Shown piece by piece: positions 1 through 5,124 of a DNA stretch of 5,717 nucleotides. This stretch comes from an uncultured Blautia sp. (GTDB taxonomy: Bacteria; Bacillota; Clostridia; Lachnospirales; Lachnospiraceae). The translations under genes and the position numbers were made by a program. Position 1 is the stretch's first letter; each line of letters opens with the position of its first letter. Below the pieces are notes generated by a model. The model searched no databases and had not been told where the DNA came from. It saw only the letters and a list, made by a program, of their open reading frames with translations. The DNA lies in contig CAKRXU010000068.1 of the NCBI GenBank assembly GCA_934424575.1, forward strand, positions 1-5,717, given 5' to 3'.

Positions 1-14
1 GAAGGGAGAAATAT

Positions 15-359
15 ATGGAGCAGGCAAAAATAGAACAGCTTGCATTTTTATATTTATGCAGCGAGCATGATAAAAGGTTATTGCTGAAGAAAGAAAAAAT
101 GGCACTAGCTGATTTTGACAGGTTGACTTACTTGATTTACCATTTGGGTTTTAAGGAATATCATATAAAAGTGTGGATGGAATTTGCCGGAAACTTCAAA
201 AAGGAATGGGCTTGCCTGGAAGCACTTCAGGAAACAGGTGGGTGTGCTGGAAACATAGACAGTGCAGAATCAGAAGTCAGACTCCATGAGATGTGGATTC
301 AGGATTTTTGCGAAAATGCACCAATGGAAACCAGAGACTGGATTCAGGAATTGGATTAA
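15..359 (+). CDS. Hypothetical protein, 114 aa, family not recognised
   Basis: An ATG at 15 follows a good Shine-Dalgarno site, AAGGGAG at 2-8, with a 6-nt spacer, so the start is well supported although the window begins just upstream. The product is soluble-looking, with no signal peptide or membrane segment. It has a basic N-terminal third (a KRLLLKKEK stretch near residues 20-28), aromatic residues in the middle (YLIYHLGF) and an acidic C-terminus ending QELD. It has three cysteines, and I see no metal-binding or catalytic motif. It ends 133 nt before the DUF4062 gene. It could be the last gene of an operon that starts outside the window. I do not assign a function; small genes of this kind are common in mobile-element backbones. 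Confidence 0.7.
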   Translation: MEQAKIEQLAFLYLCSEHDKRLLLKKEKMALADFDRLTYLIYHLGFKEYHIKVWMEFAGNFKKEWACLEALQETGGCAGNIDSAESEVRLHEMWIQDFCENAPMETRDWIQELD

Positions 360-407
360 GAAATGTAAATAAAAATATACTCTAACTCATTTTTATGGTA
401 TCATTAT

Positions 408-416
408 TGGTAGAAT
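408..416 (+). promoter_or_regulatory. Possible extended -10 promoter element for the DUF4062 gene
   Basis: TTGGTAGAAT contains TG, one base, then TAGAAT (411-416), one mismatch from TATAAT, giving an extended -10 arrangement. No convincing -35 box lies about 17 nt upstream. The surrounding gap (360-492) is strongly AT-rich, and this is the best promoter candidate in it. A start of transcription near 423 would leave a leader of about 70 nt before the gene at 493. Confidence 0.3.
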
Positions 417-492
417 TTATGAAATTTGTTTTTGAGGAAACTTGTAATCATTGTGAAGTGATAAGAGATAAGTATAAAAGGAGCATATTGAT

Positions 493-1614
493 ATGAAGAA
501 TAGGCGAAAGTTTTCTATTTTTATAAGTTCTACCTATGAAGATCTTAAAAAGGAAAGACAAGCATTGGTAGGTGTGGCACTAGAAAATAATTTTATTCCA
601 GTAGGAATGGAGCAATTTCATGCTGCGCCTACAAGTCAATGGAATGTTATAACAAAAATGATTGATGAGTGTGATTTTTATCTTCTTGTTATTGGTGCTA
701 GATATGGATCAATTGATGAAGAAACTGGTATAAGTTATACGGAGAAAGAATACAATTATGCAAAAACTAAAGGATTACCAGTACTTGTATTGATTAAGCA
801 ACCTTCGGCTATTACTGAAAGTGAAAAGGATACTGGAAATGATAAGTATGATAAAATGAAGAAACTGGATGAGTTTAGAGAAAAAGTCAAAAATGATAAA
901 AATACAGTTGATTTTTTCACAGATTTAAATAGTTTAAAATATGTGGCATCACCGACGTTTAGGAACGCCGTTAACTATGTTGATGATAACGCTGGATGGG
1001 TTCGATATCGAGATATAGTGGATATAATTAATGAAGAGGCAGAAGGACGGAATAAGGCAAATACTGAACTTGGAGAACATCAACAGAAGATGCTAGATGA
1101 TATGAAAGAGATGTTTTCTCAATTCTATAGTAGACTCACTGACCTAGAGAATAATCAGTTAACCTTGAAAGAAATTCCTACCGCAACAAGTGAAGATATC
1201 AAAAAATTGTTCCAGGTTGAAGATAATACGTTAATTATTGGAAATCCAGAAGAAAATAAATCAGTTGTAGGGCTAGATGATGTTGGAAACATTCCAGTGG
1301 ACTCGGCGTTTTTATTAGTGTATGCGGCTGACGGTGATGGTCAAATATTAAAGATACGGACACTTGGTTCGCCTACTCAGATTTTTACATCAGGTAAACA
1401 GTTTATGGCTGATAATTCAAAAAGAGAATCTGCTAGATGGGAAGAGGCTTTAGACAGACTTATAGAATGGGGCTGGGTTAAAGCTGTAGGGTATAAAGGT
1501 GAAATATTTGAATTGACCGGAACAGGTTATAGCAAAGCTGATTGGTTAAAGAACAATATGGCGATAGATACTTCAAAAGAACCGCTTGACGAGTTAAAAG
1601 AGTTTGAAGATTAA
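493..1614 (+). CDS. DUF4062 domain protein with C-terminal winged-helix-like region; putative defence-associated cargo
   Basis: 373 aa, starting at an ATG with AAAAGGAG at 477-484 and an 8-nt spacer. Residues about 7-101 carry the hallmarks of DUF4062: the FSIFISSTYEDLKKER opening, then GMEQFHA, then an ECDFYLLVIGARYGS block and a TEKEYNYAK helix. Residues about 180-235 are charged and heptad-like, probably a coiled coil. Residues about 310-355 (EEALDRLIEWGWVK through GEIFELTGTGY) resemble a winged-helix wing region. DUF4062 is known as an N-terminal domain in NTPase proteins of the NACHT/WD-repeat type, where an effector or signalling role is suspected. A phage-defence or stress-sensing role here is inference; no nuclease or NADase residues can be assigned by eye. 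Base composition is much more AT-rich than the genes from 1780 onward, with many ATA and AGA codons, which suggests separate acquisition. It has its own leader and terminator and looks monocistronic. Confidence 0.85.
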   Translation: MKNRRKFSIFISSTYEDLKKERQALVGVALENNFIPVGMEQFHAAPTSQWNVITKMIDECDFYLLVIGARYGSIDEETGISYTEKEYNYAKTKGLPVLVLIKQPSAITESEKDTGNDKYDKMKKLDEFREKVKNDKNTVDFFTDLNSLKYVASPTFRNAVNYVDDNAGWVRYRDIVDIINEEAEGRNKANTELGEHQQKMLDDMKEMFSQFYSRLTDLENNQLTLKEIPTATSEDIKKLFQVEDNTLIIGNPEENKSVVGLDDVGNIPVDSAFLLVYAADGDGQILKIRTLGSPTQIFTSGKQFMADNSKRESARWEEALDRLIEWGWVKAVGYKGEIFELTGTGYSKADWLKNNMAIDTSKEPLDELKEFED

Positions 1615-1630
1615 TAAATAGGATTAAACT

Positions 1631-1678
1631 AATACAGTTATGTGTATTTATTTGTAAATATGCATAGCTGTATTTTTT
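1631..1678 (+). terminator. Intrinsic terminator of the DUF4062 gene
   Basis: Arms 1631-1650 and 1655-1674 pair along 20 positions, counting three G-U wobbles, around the 4-nt loop TTTG (1651-1654). The run TTTTTT at 1673-1678 follows. The stem is AT-rich but unusually long and uninterrupted. It sits 16 nt after the DUF4062 stop codon, as expected for that gene's terminator. Confidence 0.8.
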
Positions 1679-1684
1679 ATTACA

Positions 1685-1722
1685 GGCAGGACTCTTCGGG
1701 GTTCTGCCCTTTTTTCTTTTTC
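1685..1722 (+). terminator. Second intrinsic terminator, upstream of parM-like gene
   Basis: Arms GGCAGGACTC (1685-1694) and GGGTTCTGCC (1699-1708) form a 10-bp stem with two G-U pairs, closed by a TTCG tetraloop. T6 at 1710-1715, one C, and T6 at 1717-1722 follow. It is stronger and more GC-rich than the hairpin just before it. It may be the original terminator of the backbone operon, or a leader terminator controlling entry into the partition genes, because no promoter is visible between it and the next gene. Confidence 0.85.
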
Positions 1723-1764
1723 CAGACCAAAAGACCACCTGCTGGAAAAGAACAAAGAAAACCA

Positions 1765-1791
1765 GAAAGGATGTGGTGACTTATCATTATA
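1765..1791 (+). promoter_or_regulatory. Ribosome binding site and damaged or unusual start of the parM-like gene
   Basis: GAAAGG at 1765-1770 is a good ribosome binding site. GTG at 1776 lies 5 nt after it, but read from there the frame stops at 1797-1799. Removing one T of the TT at 1781-1782 would give GTGACTATCATTATAGGA, which reads MTIIIG and then continues exactly into the conserved GIDHGYYAIK. In the sequence as given, the parM frame is closed by TGA at 1777-1779 and the first possible initiators are ATC 1783, ATT 1786 or ATA 1789. Confidence 0.6.
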
Positions 1792-2691
1792 GGAATTGAC
1801 CATGGATATTATGCCATCAAAACTTGCCATGTGTGTTTCCCGACAGGACTGACCGGGTACGATTATGAGCCGTATACCATGCAGAACGTCCTGCAGTACA
1901 ATGGAAAATTTTATGTGTGTGGAACCGGGCGGCAGACGCTGGTGAGAAGCAAGACCTCCAATGACAATTATTATCTTCTGACAATGGCAGCCATTGCCCA
2001 GGAGATCCGCTACCGCAGGGAAGAGCGGAAGGCAGATGTGGTTCTGGCAGCCGGCCTCCCTTTGGCAAGTTTTGGCAGAGAGAAAAAAGGCTTCCGGGAG
2101 TATCTGTTTCGGAAAGAGCAGCCTGTGCGTTTCCGGTACGAGGATGAAAGCTATGAGATCCGGATTCAGGATGTAAAACTGTTTCCACAGGGATATTCTG
2201 CCCTGACTCTCCACCCGGAATGTGTCCGGGATGAGCCTTCTGTTCTTCTCGCAGACATCGGTGGCTGGACTGTGGATCTGATGCGGCTGGACAACAGTGT
2301 TCCAAACGCCGCTACCTGCCGCAGCTTGGAGCTTGGTGTGATCCGGTGTGTGGATGAGATTACGGAACAGGTACGCAGAAATACCGGACTGTCTGTAACG
2401 GACATTCAGATCGAACGTGTTCTGAACGGCCAGAATTGCAGCATGGACTCGGCCGCAAAAGAAATCATTGTCAGGCAGGGAAGGCTCTACACGGAGAAAA
2501 TACTGTCTGCCATCATGGAAGCTGGGTTCGATCTGAAGGCGATTCCGTCTGTGATCATGGGCGGCGGAGCCAGCATCCTGAAACGGCATGTGACACCGCA
2601 GGACGGGCTGTGTCGGCAGGTTTACCTGACAGACGTACACGCCAACGCTTCCGGCTATGAGCGGATTGTGGGGCAGATGTGCGCGAAGTAA
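1783..2691 (+). CDS. parM: ParM/StbA-like actin-type plasmid segregation ATPase (start irregular)
   Basis: Actin-like ATPase expected to form ATP-driven filaments that push apart copies of the element before division. From ATC 1783 the frame gives 302 residues. The phosphate-1 motif GIDHGYYAIK is at residues 4-13, a conserved CGTGRQ block follows near 47-52, the phosphate-2 motif DIGGWTVD is at 158-165, and the adenosine-binding GGGAS is at 260-264. The length fits ParM-type proteins of Firmicute elements. The first canonical in-frame start is GTG 1831, which would remove the phosphate-1 motif and leave 286 residues, so I extend the gene upstream by homology. The start is either a rare ATC/ATT/ATA codon or has been shifted by one extra base at 1781-1782. 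In the latter case the gene would be a weakly expressed or dead allele, or the base a sequencing error. The stop overlaps the next gene by 13 nt, indicating translational coupling to its partner. Confidence 0.85.
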   Translation: MIIGIDHGYYAIKTCHVCFPTGLTGYDYEPYTMQNVLQYNGKFYVCGTGRQTLVRSKTSNDNYYLLTMAAIAQEIRYRREERKADVVLAAGLPLASFGREKKGFREYLFRKEQPVRFRYEDESYEIRIQDVKLFPQGYSALTLHPECVRDEPSVLLADIGGWTVDLMRLDNSVPNAATCRSLELGVIRCVDEITEQVRRNTGLSVTDIQIERVLNGQNCSMDSAAKEIIVRQGRLYTEKILSAIMEAGFDLKAIPSVIMGGGASILKRHVTPQDGLCRQVYLTDVHANASGYERIVGQMCAK

Positions 2692-2972
2692 AGCGGCCTG
2701 TTTTTTCGTTCCGCCTGAACCTGGAAAATCCGGATCACAAAAGGGCATGGGAAATCCTGCAAAGTGTTCCAGATGGACAGAAGAGCAGCTATCTGGTTCA
2801 GGTGATCTTAAAAGATCAGGAAAACAACCAGCTGGAGAAAAGCATCCGGCAGGCAATCCGGGAAGAACTGGCAGGTGTTTCCATTTCAGGCTCAGGGGAA
2901 AGTGTTTCAAAGAAGGAAGAAATCCCATCCCAGATGCTGGATTTTCTCTCCGGATTAGAGGATGCATTCTGA
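2679..2972 (+). CDS. ParR-like partner of the ParM-like protein (putative centromere-binding)
   Basis: 97 aa from GTG 2679, overlapping the parM-like stop by 13 nt. GGGG at 2670-2673, inside the upstream gene, can serve as a weak ribosome binding site with a 5-nt spacer. Residues about 8-48 (PVFSFRLNLENP, then AWEILQS, then GQKSSYLVQVIL) have the beta-strand followed by two helices expected of a ribbon-helix-helix ParR/StbB-type DNA-binding protein. The rest is a charged helix (about 48-66) and a tail ending MLDFLSGLEDAF, a plausible filament-contact peptide as in ParR C-termini. The position directly after the ParM-like gene is the strongest argument for its role. No repeated centromere site is evident nearby, so the DNA target is unknown. 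An unrelated small backbone protein is the alternative. Confidence 0.7.
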   Translation: MREVKRPVFSFRLNLENPDHKRAWEILQSVPDGQKSSYLVQVILKDQENNQLEKSIRQAIREELAGVSISGSGESVSKKEEIPSQMLDFLSGLEDAF

Positions 2973-3055
2973 AAAAGTCAAGTCTTTCCCGGCGATAAAA
3001 TAGCCAAAATTCAAGCAGTCAAATTAGTGTAAATCACGGATCTTTGAAAGGGGTG

Positions 3056-3166
3056 ATGCCTATTGAGTGTTATTGGATCTGCATCTTTTTGGGGCTTTTG
3101 GGAAGCGTATATTCGTTGGGTATTGTGAATAGCTTTCTGCCACGTTTTAGGGTATGTTGTGTATAG
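3056..3166 (+). CDS. Possible 36-aa membrane micropeptide
   Basis: ATG 3056 to TAG 3164-3166 encodes 36 residues with a hydrophobic core (WICIFLGLLGSVYSLGIV) able to span the membrane. The upstream AAAGGGGTGAT at 3047-3057 is a near-perfect match to the 16S anti-Shine-Dalgarno complement, but it is only 2 nt from this ATG. A second candidate in another frame, TTG 3063 to TGA 3126-3128 (21 aa, rich in Trp and Phe), has better spacing of 9 nt. One of them may be translated as a leader or small toxin-like peptide; neither is recognised. The rest of the interval 2973-3189 shows no terminator, repeat or clear promoter. Confidence 0.3.
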   Translation: MPIECYWICIFLGLLGSVYSLGIVNSFLPRFRVCCV

Positions 3167-3189
3167 AAAAAAGAAAGGAGAACAAACGC

Positions 3190-3747
3190 ATGGAGACGAA
3201 AAACATATGCGGAAAGATCCCGGTAGAGCTGCATGAAAAGTTAAAACTGGAGGTCGAAGAGTTAAGAATCAGCATACCAAAATACCTTGAGATGGTAATC
3301 GAAGAACACATGACAAGAAAAGGAGAAAAGACGAACATGGCAGATTTAAGAACAGTAGCAGTACAGGTAACCGAGGATTTATTTTCCAGACTGAAAGCAG
3401 TCCTCGCCAAGAACGGCATGAAACAGAAAGACTTCCTGATCGGGCTTATCGAAGCAGCACTCGAAAAAGAGGAAGCCAGATGGAAAGCGGAGTCAGAGGA
3501 AGCTGAAGAAACAGAAGAAACAGAAGGAGAACCAGCAGAAGCAGAAATGGAAGATCCTGAGCCAGAAGAGCCGGAGCCTGCGGAGTCAGAACCGGACGAA
3601 GCCGAAGCAGAGGAAAAGCCGACAGAACCGGAAGTCGAGGAGCCAGAGGAAACAGAGCCAGCAGAAGCAGGCGAAGAGGAATCAGCCGAACCAGAACTGG
3701 GAATTGAAGAGCCAGAAGCAACAGATCCAGAGGATGCAGAAGAATAG
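3190..3747 (+). CDS. Tandem ribbon-helix-helix DNA-binding protein with long acidic tail
   Basis: 185 aa from ATG 3190, preceded by AAAGGAG at 3174-3180 and a 9-nt spacer. This start is preferred to the in-frame ATG at 3154, which has no ribosome binding site at a suitable distance. Residues about 5-41 (NICGKIPVELHEKLKLEVE, then IPKYLEMVIEEHM) and about 54-92 (RTVAVQVTEDLFSRLKAVL, then MKQKDFLIGLIEAAL) each show a short beta-strand followed by two helices, the ribbon-helix-helix pattern of small DNA-binding regulators and partition or relaxosome accessory proteins. Residues 101-185 contain 45 Glu or Asp out of 85, one Lys and no Arg, in Glu-Pro-rich repeats. The coding strand there is almost free of T. 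An internal AAAAGGAG at 3318-3325 before ATG 3337 could give a shorter second product. It probably regulates or packages element DNA; the target is unknown. Confidence 0.8.
   Translation: METKNICGKIPVELHEKLKLEVEELRISIPKYLEMVIEEHMTRKGEKTNMADLRTVAVQVTEDLFSRLKAVLAKNGMKQKDFLIGLIEAALEKEEARWKAESEEAEETEETEGEPAEAEMEDPEPEEPEPAESEPDEAEAEEKPTEPEVEEPEETEPAEAGEEESAEPELGIEEPEATDPEDAEE
3318..3339 (+). promoter_or_regulatory. Possible internal ribosome binding site and nested start
   Basis: AAAAGGAG at 3318-3325 is followed after 11 nt by ATG 3337, in frame inside the ribbon-helix-helix gene at Met50. The product would be MADLRTVAVQ and onward: the second ribbon-helix-helix segment plus the acidic tail, 136 aa. 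The spacer is longer than ideal, and purine-rich coding sequence can produce such matches by chance. Confidence 0.3.
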
Positions 3748-3777
3748 ACATTACAAAACAGAAACTAAGAGACTGAA

Positions 3778-3807
3778 ACGGTGCAGAGAAATCTGCACTG
3801 TTTTTTT
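3778..3807 (+). terminator. Intrinsic terminator between the ribbon-helix-helix gene and the methyltransferase
   Basis: Arms ACGGTGCAGA (3778-3787) and TCTGCACTGT (3792-3801) pair over 10 bp with one G-U pair, closed by a GAAA tetraloop, and T7 at 3801-3807 follows. It lies 30 nt after the upstream stop codon. The methyltransferase ribosome binding site begins only 7 nt after the T run, so transcripts of that gene must read through this hairpin unless a promoter overlaps it. Confidence 0.88.
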
Positions 3808-3813
3808 CGCAGC

Positions 3814-3828
3814 GAAGGGAGGCTGATA
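3814..3828 (+). promoter_or_regulatory. Strong ribosome binding site before a non-canonical methyltransferase start
   Basis: GAAGGGAGG at 3814-3822 is the strongest ribosome binding site in the window, but no ATG, GTG or TTG follows in the methyltransferase frame. In frame after it come CTG 3823, ATA 3826 and ATT 3838. ATA 3826 is one base change (3828 A in place of G) from an ATG that would give MAGTIRFFDLF, a normal N-terminus for the family. Confidence 0.55.
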
Positions 3829-5124
3829 GCCGGAACAATTCGATTTTTTGACCTGTTCAGTGGAATCGGAGGATTCCGAGAAGGGCTGCACAGGGCAGGG
3901 GGCTTCACCTGTGTCGGACACTGTGAAGCAGATGCATATGCAGACCACAACTACCGGGTGCTGTTTGATACGGAAGGAGAGTGGTTCTGCAATGACGCAA
4001 GAAATATTGAAACAGAACGAATGCCGGACTTTGATCTTTTATGCGCGGGATTTCCTTGCCAGGCATTCTCAATCGCTGGACGAAGGGAAGGATTTGCCGA
4101 TGCAAGAGGAACCCTTTTCTTTGAAGTTGCCAGACTGGTTGCAGACAAACGACCTGCGTATTTTCTCCTTGAAAACGTACCCGGTCTGCTTTCGCATGAC
4201 AAAGGGCGGACGTTTCACACCATCCTCAGTACGCTATCTGAACTGGGGTATCATGTCGAATGGAAAGTGCTTAACAGCAAGGATTTCGGAGTCCCCCAGT
4301 CAAGGAAGCGGGTGTATATTGTCGGATATCTTGATGGAAGATGTGCCGGAAAAATATTACCTTTCCCAAAAGCAAATGGAACAGCTCTTATACAAGTCCA
4401 TGCTGGCAAACAGGGAGAAAGAGTCTACGCAGAAGAAGGACTGAGCTGCACGCTGACCAGTGGAGCTGGCGGTATGGGCGGCAAGACCGGATTATACGAA
4501 GTCGGTATCCCAATCAAGGAAAACACCCGAAAAGGGTACAAGATGGCTTATGAGGGTGACAGCATCGACCTCGGCTATCCGGGCATCAACAGCCGCAGGG
4601 GAAGAGTCGGGCATGAGATCGCCCATACTCTGACGACCGGAAACCAGCAGGGGACACTGCATTTTGTAGATATCTCCCCTCCGCCGCTGGTGACAGACGT
4701 TGCAAGGTGTCTGAATACCAGACAGGATTCCAGCATCCATAACCACAGAGGCGAAAGCTCCGGGGTGCTGGTGGAAGAACCGCCAAGGGCAGTGCTGACA
4801 CCAGCCAAGGAAAAAGTCCGCCAGAATGGAAGAAGGATGAAAGAACCGGAAGAGCCGATGTTCACCATTACGGCAACCGACCGTCATGGCGTGATCTACC
4901 ACGGCAGAATCCGCAGGTTGACACCAAGGGAGTGTCTGCGGCTGCAGGGATACCGGGACGATCAGATATCCAAAATGGAAAAAGAAACATCGGATAACCA
5001 GCTTTATAAGCAGGCCGGGAACGGTGTCACCGTCAATGTCATTGAAGCAATAGGCAGAAATCTGAAAGTCGTGGATGAAAAAATCCGCAGTAGCTCACCT
5101 GTTCCAGAAGCGAAAGGTGGGTGA
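3826..5124 (+). CDS. dcm: DNA (cytosine-5)-methyltransferase, phage/mobile-element type
   Basis: Transfers a methyl group from S-adenosylmethionine to C5 of cytosine in a specific DNA site. Numbered from ATA 3826 (432 aa), the motifs appear in canonical order: SAM-binding FDLFSGIGG at 8-16, catalytic PCQ with Cys78 in GFPCQAFSIAGRR, ENV at 116-118, QSRKR at 158-162, RRLTPRECLRLQGY at 363-376 and GNGV at 398-401. The stretch of roughly 185-360 is the variable target-recognition region. It carries recurring LT-rich segments near 208, 267, 295 and 346. All catalytic residues are present, so the enzyme should be active if translated. No cognate restriction endonuclease is seen, so an orphan methylase protecting the element from host restriction is likely. 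The sequence specificity cannot be read by eye. The start is uncertain: GTG 3781 gives 447 aa but lies inside the terminator stem and has no ribosome binding site. The stop overlaps the amidoligase start. Confidence 0.93.
   Translation: MAGTIRFFDLFSGIGGFREGLHRAGGFTCVGHCEADAYADHNYRVLFDTEGEWFCNDARNIETERMPDFDLLCAGFPCQAFSIAGRREGFADARGTLFFEVARLVADKRPAYFLLENVPGLLSHDKGRTFHTILSTLSELGYHVEWKVLNSKDFGVPQSRKRVYIVGYLDGRCAGKILPFPKANGTALIQVHAGKQGERVYAEEGLSCTLTSGAGGMGGKTGLYEVGIPIKENTRKGYKMAYEGDSIDLGYPGINSRRGRVGHEIAHTLTTGNQQGTLHFVDISPPPLVTDVARCLNTRQDSSIHNHRGESSGVLVEEPPRAVLTPAKEKVRQNGRRMKEPEEPMFTITATDRHGVIYHGRIRRLTPRECLRLQGYRDDQISKMEKETSDNQLYKQAGNGVTVNVIEAIGRNLKVVDEKIRSSSPVPEAKGG

Noticed and set aside
369..396. 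Inverted repeat ATAAAAAT / ATTTTTAT after the first gene
   Set aside because: An 8-bp stem of only A-T pairs with a 12-nt loop in AT-rich DNA is expected by chance and has no separate T run, so it is not called a terminator.
473..478. TATAAA as a -10 box for the DUF4062 gene
   Set aside because: It overlaps the ribosome binding site; transcription from it would start after the site and exclude it from the mRNA.
1771..1791. TGA recoding: ATG TGG TGA in frame with the parM-like gene
   Set aside because: Reading TGA as an amino acid would join ATG 1771 to the gene, but the ribosome binding site abuts that ATG with no spacer, and TGA acts as a normal stop in the methyltransferase. A one-base insertion is simpler.
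1648..2967. 439-codon open frame on the minus strand
   Set aside because: It lies opposite the parM-like and ParR-like genes, spans both terminators, has Pro/His/Ser-rich nonsense-like composition and no recognisable motif. It is a shadow of the conserved + strand genes.
3781..3825. GTG 3781 as the methyltransferase start
   Set aside because: It sits in the left arm of the terminator hairpin, lacks a ribosome binding site, and the added residues do not look like a methyltransferase N-terminus; a strong ribosome binding site lies further downstream.
3446..3838. 130-codon Leu-rich open frame on the minus strand
   Set aside because: It is the complement of the purine-rich acidic tail, where the absence of T on the + strand removes stops; the Leu/Pro/Phe-rich product is an artefact.
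4492..4902. Minus-strand open frames opposite the methyltransferase recognition region
   Set aside because: No ribosome binding site or motif, and the + strand carries a clear conserved gene.
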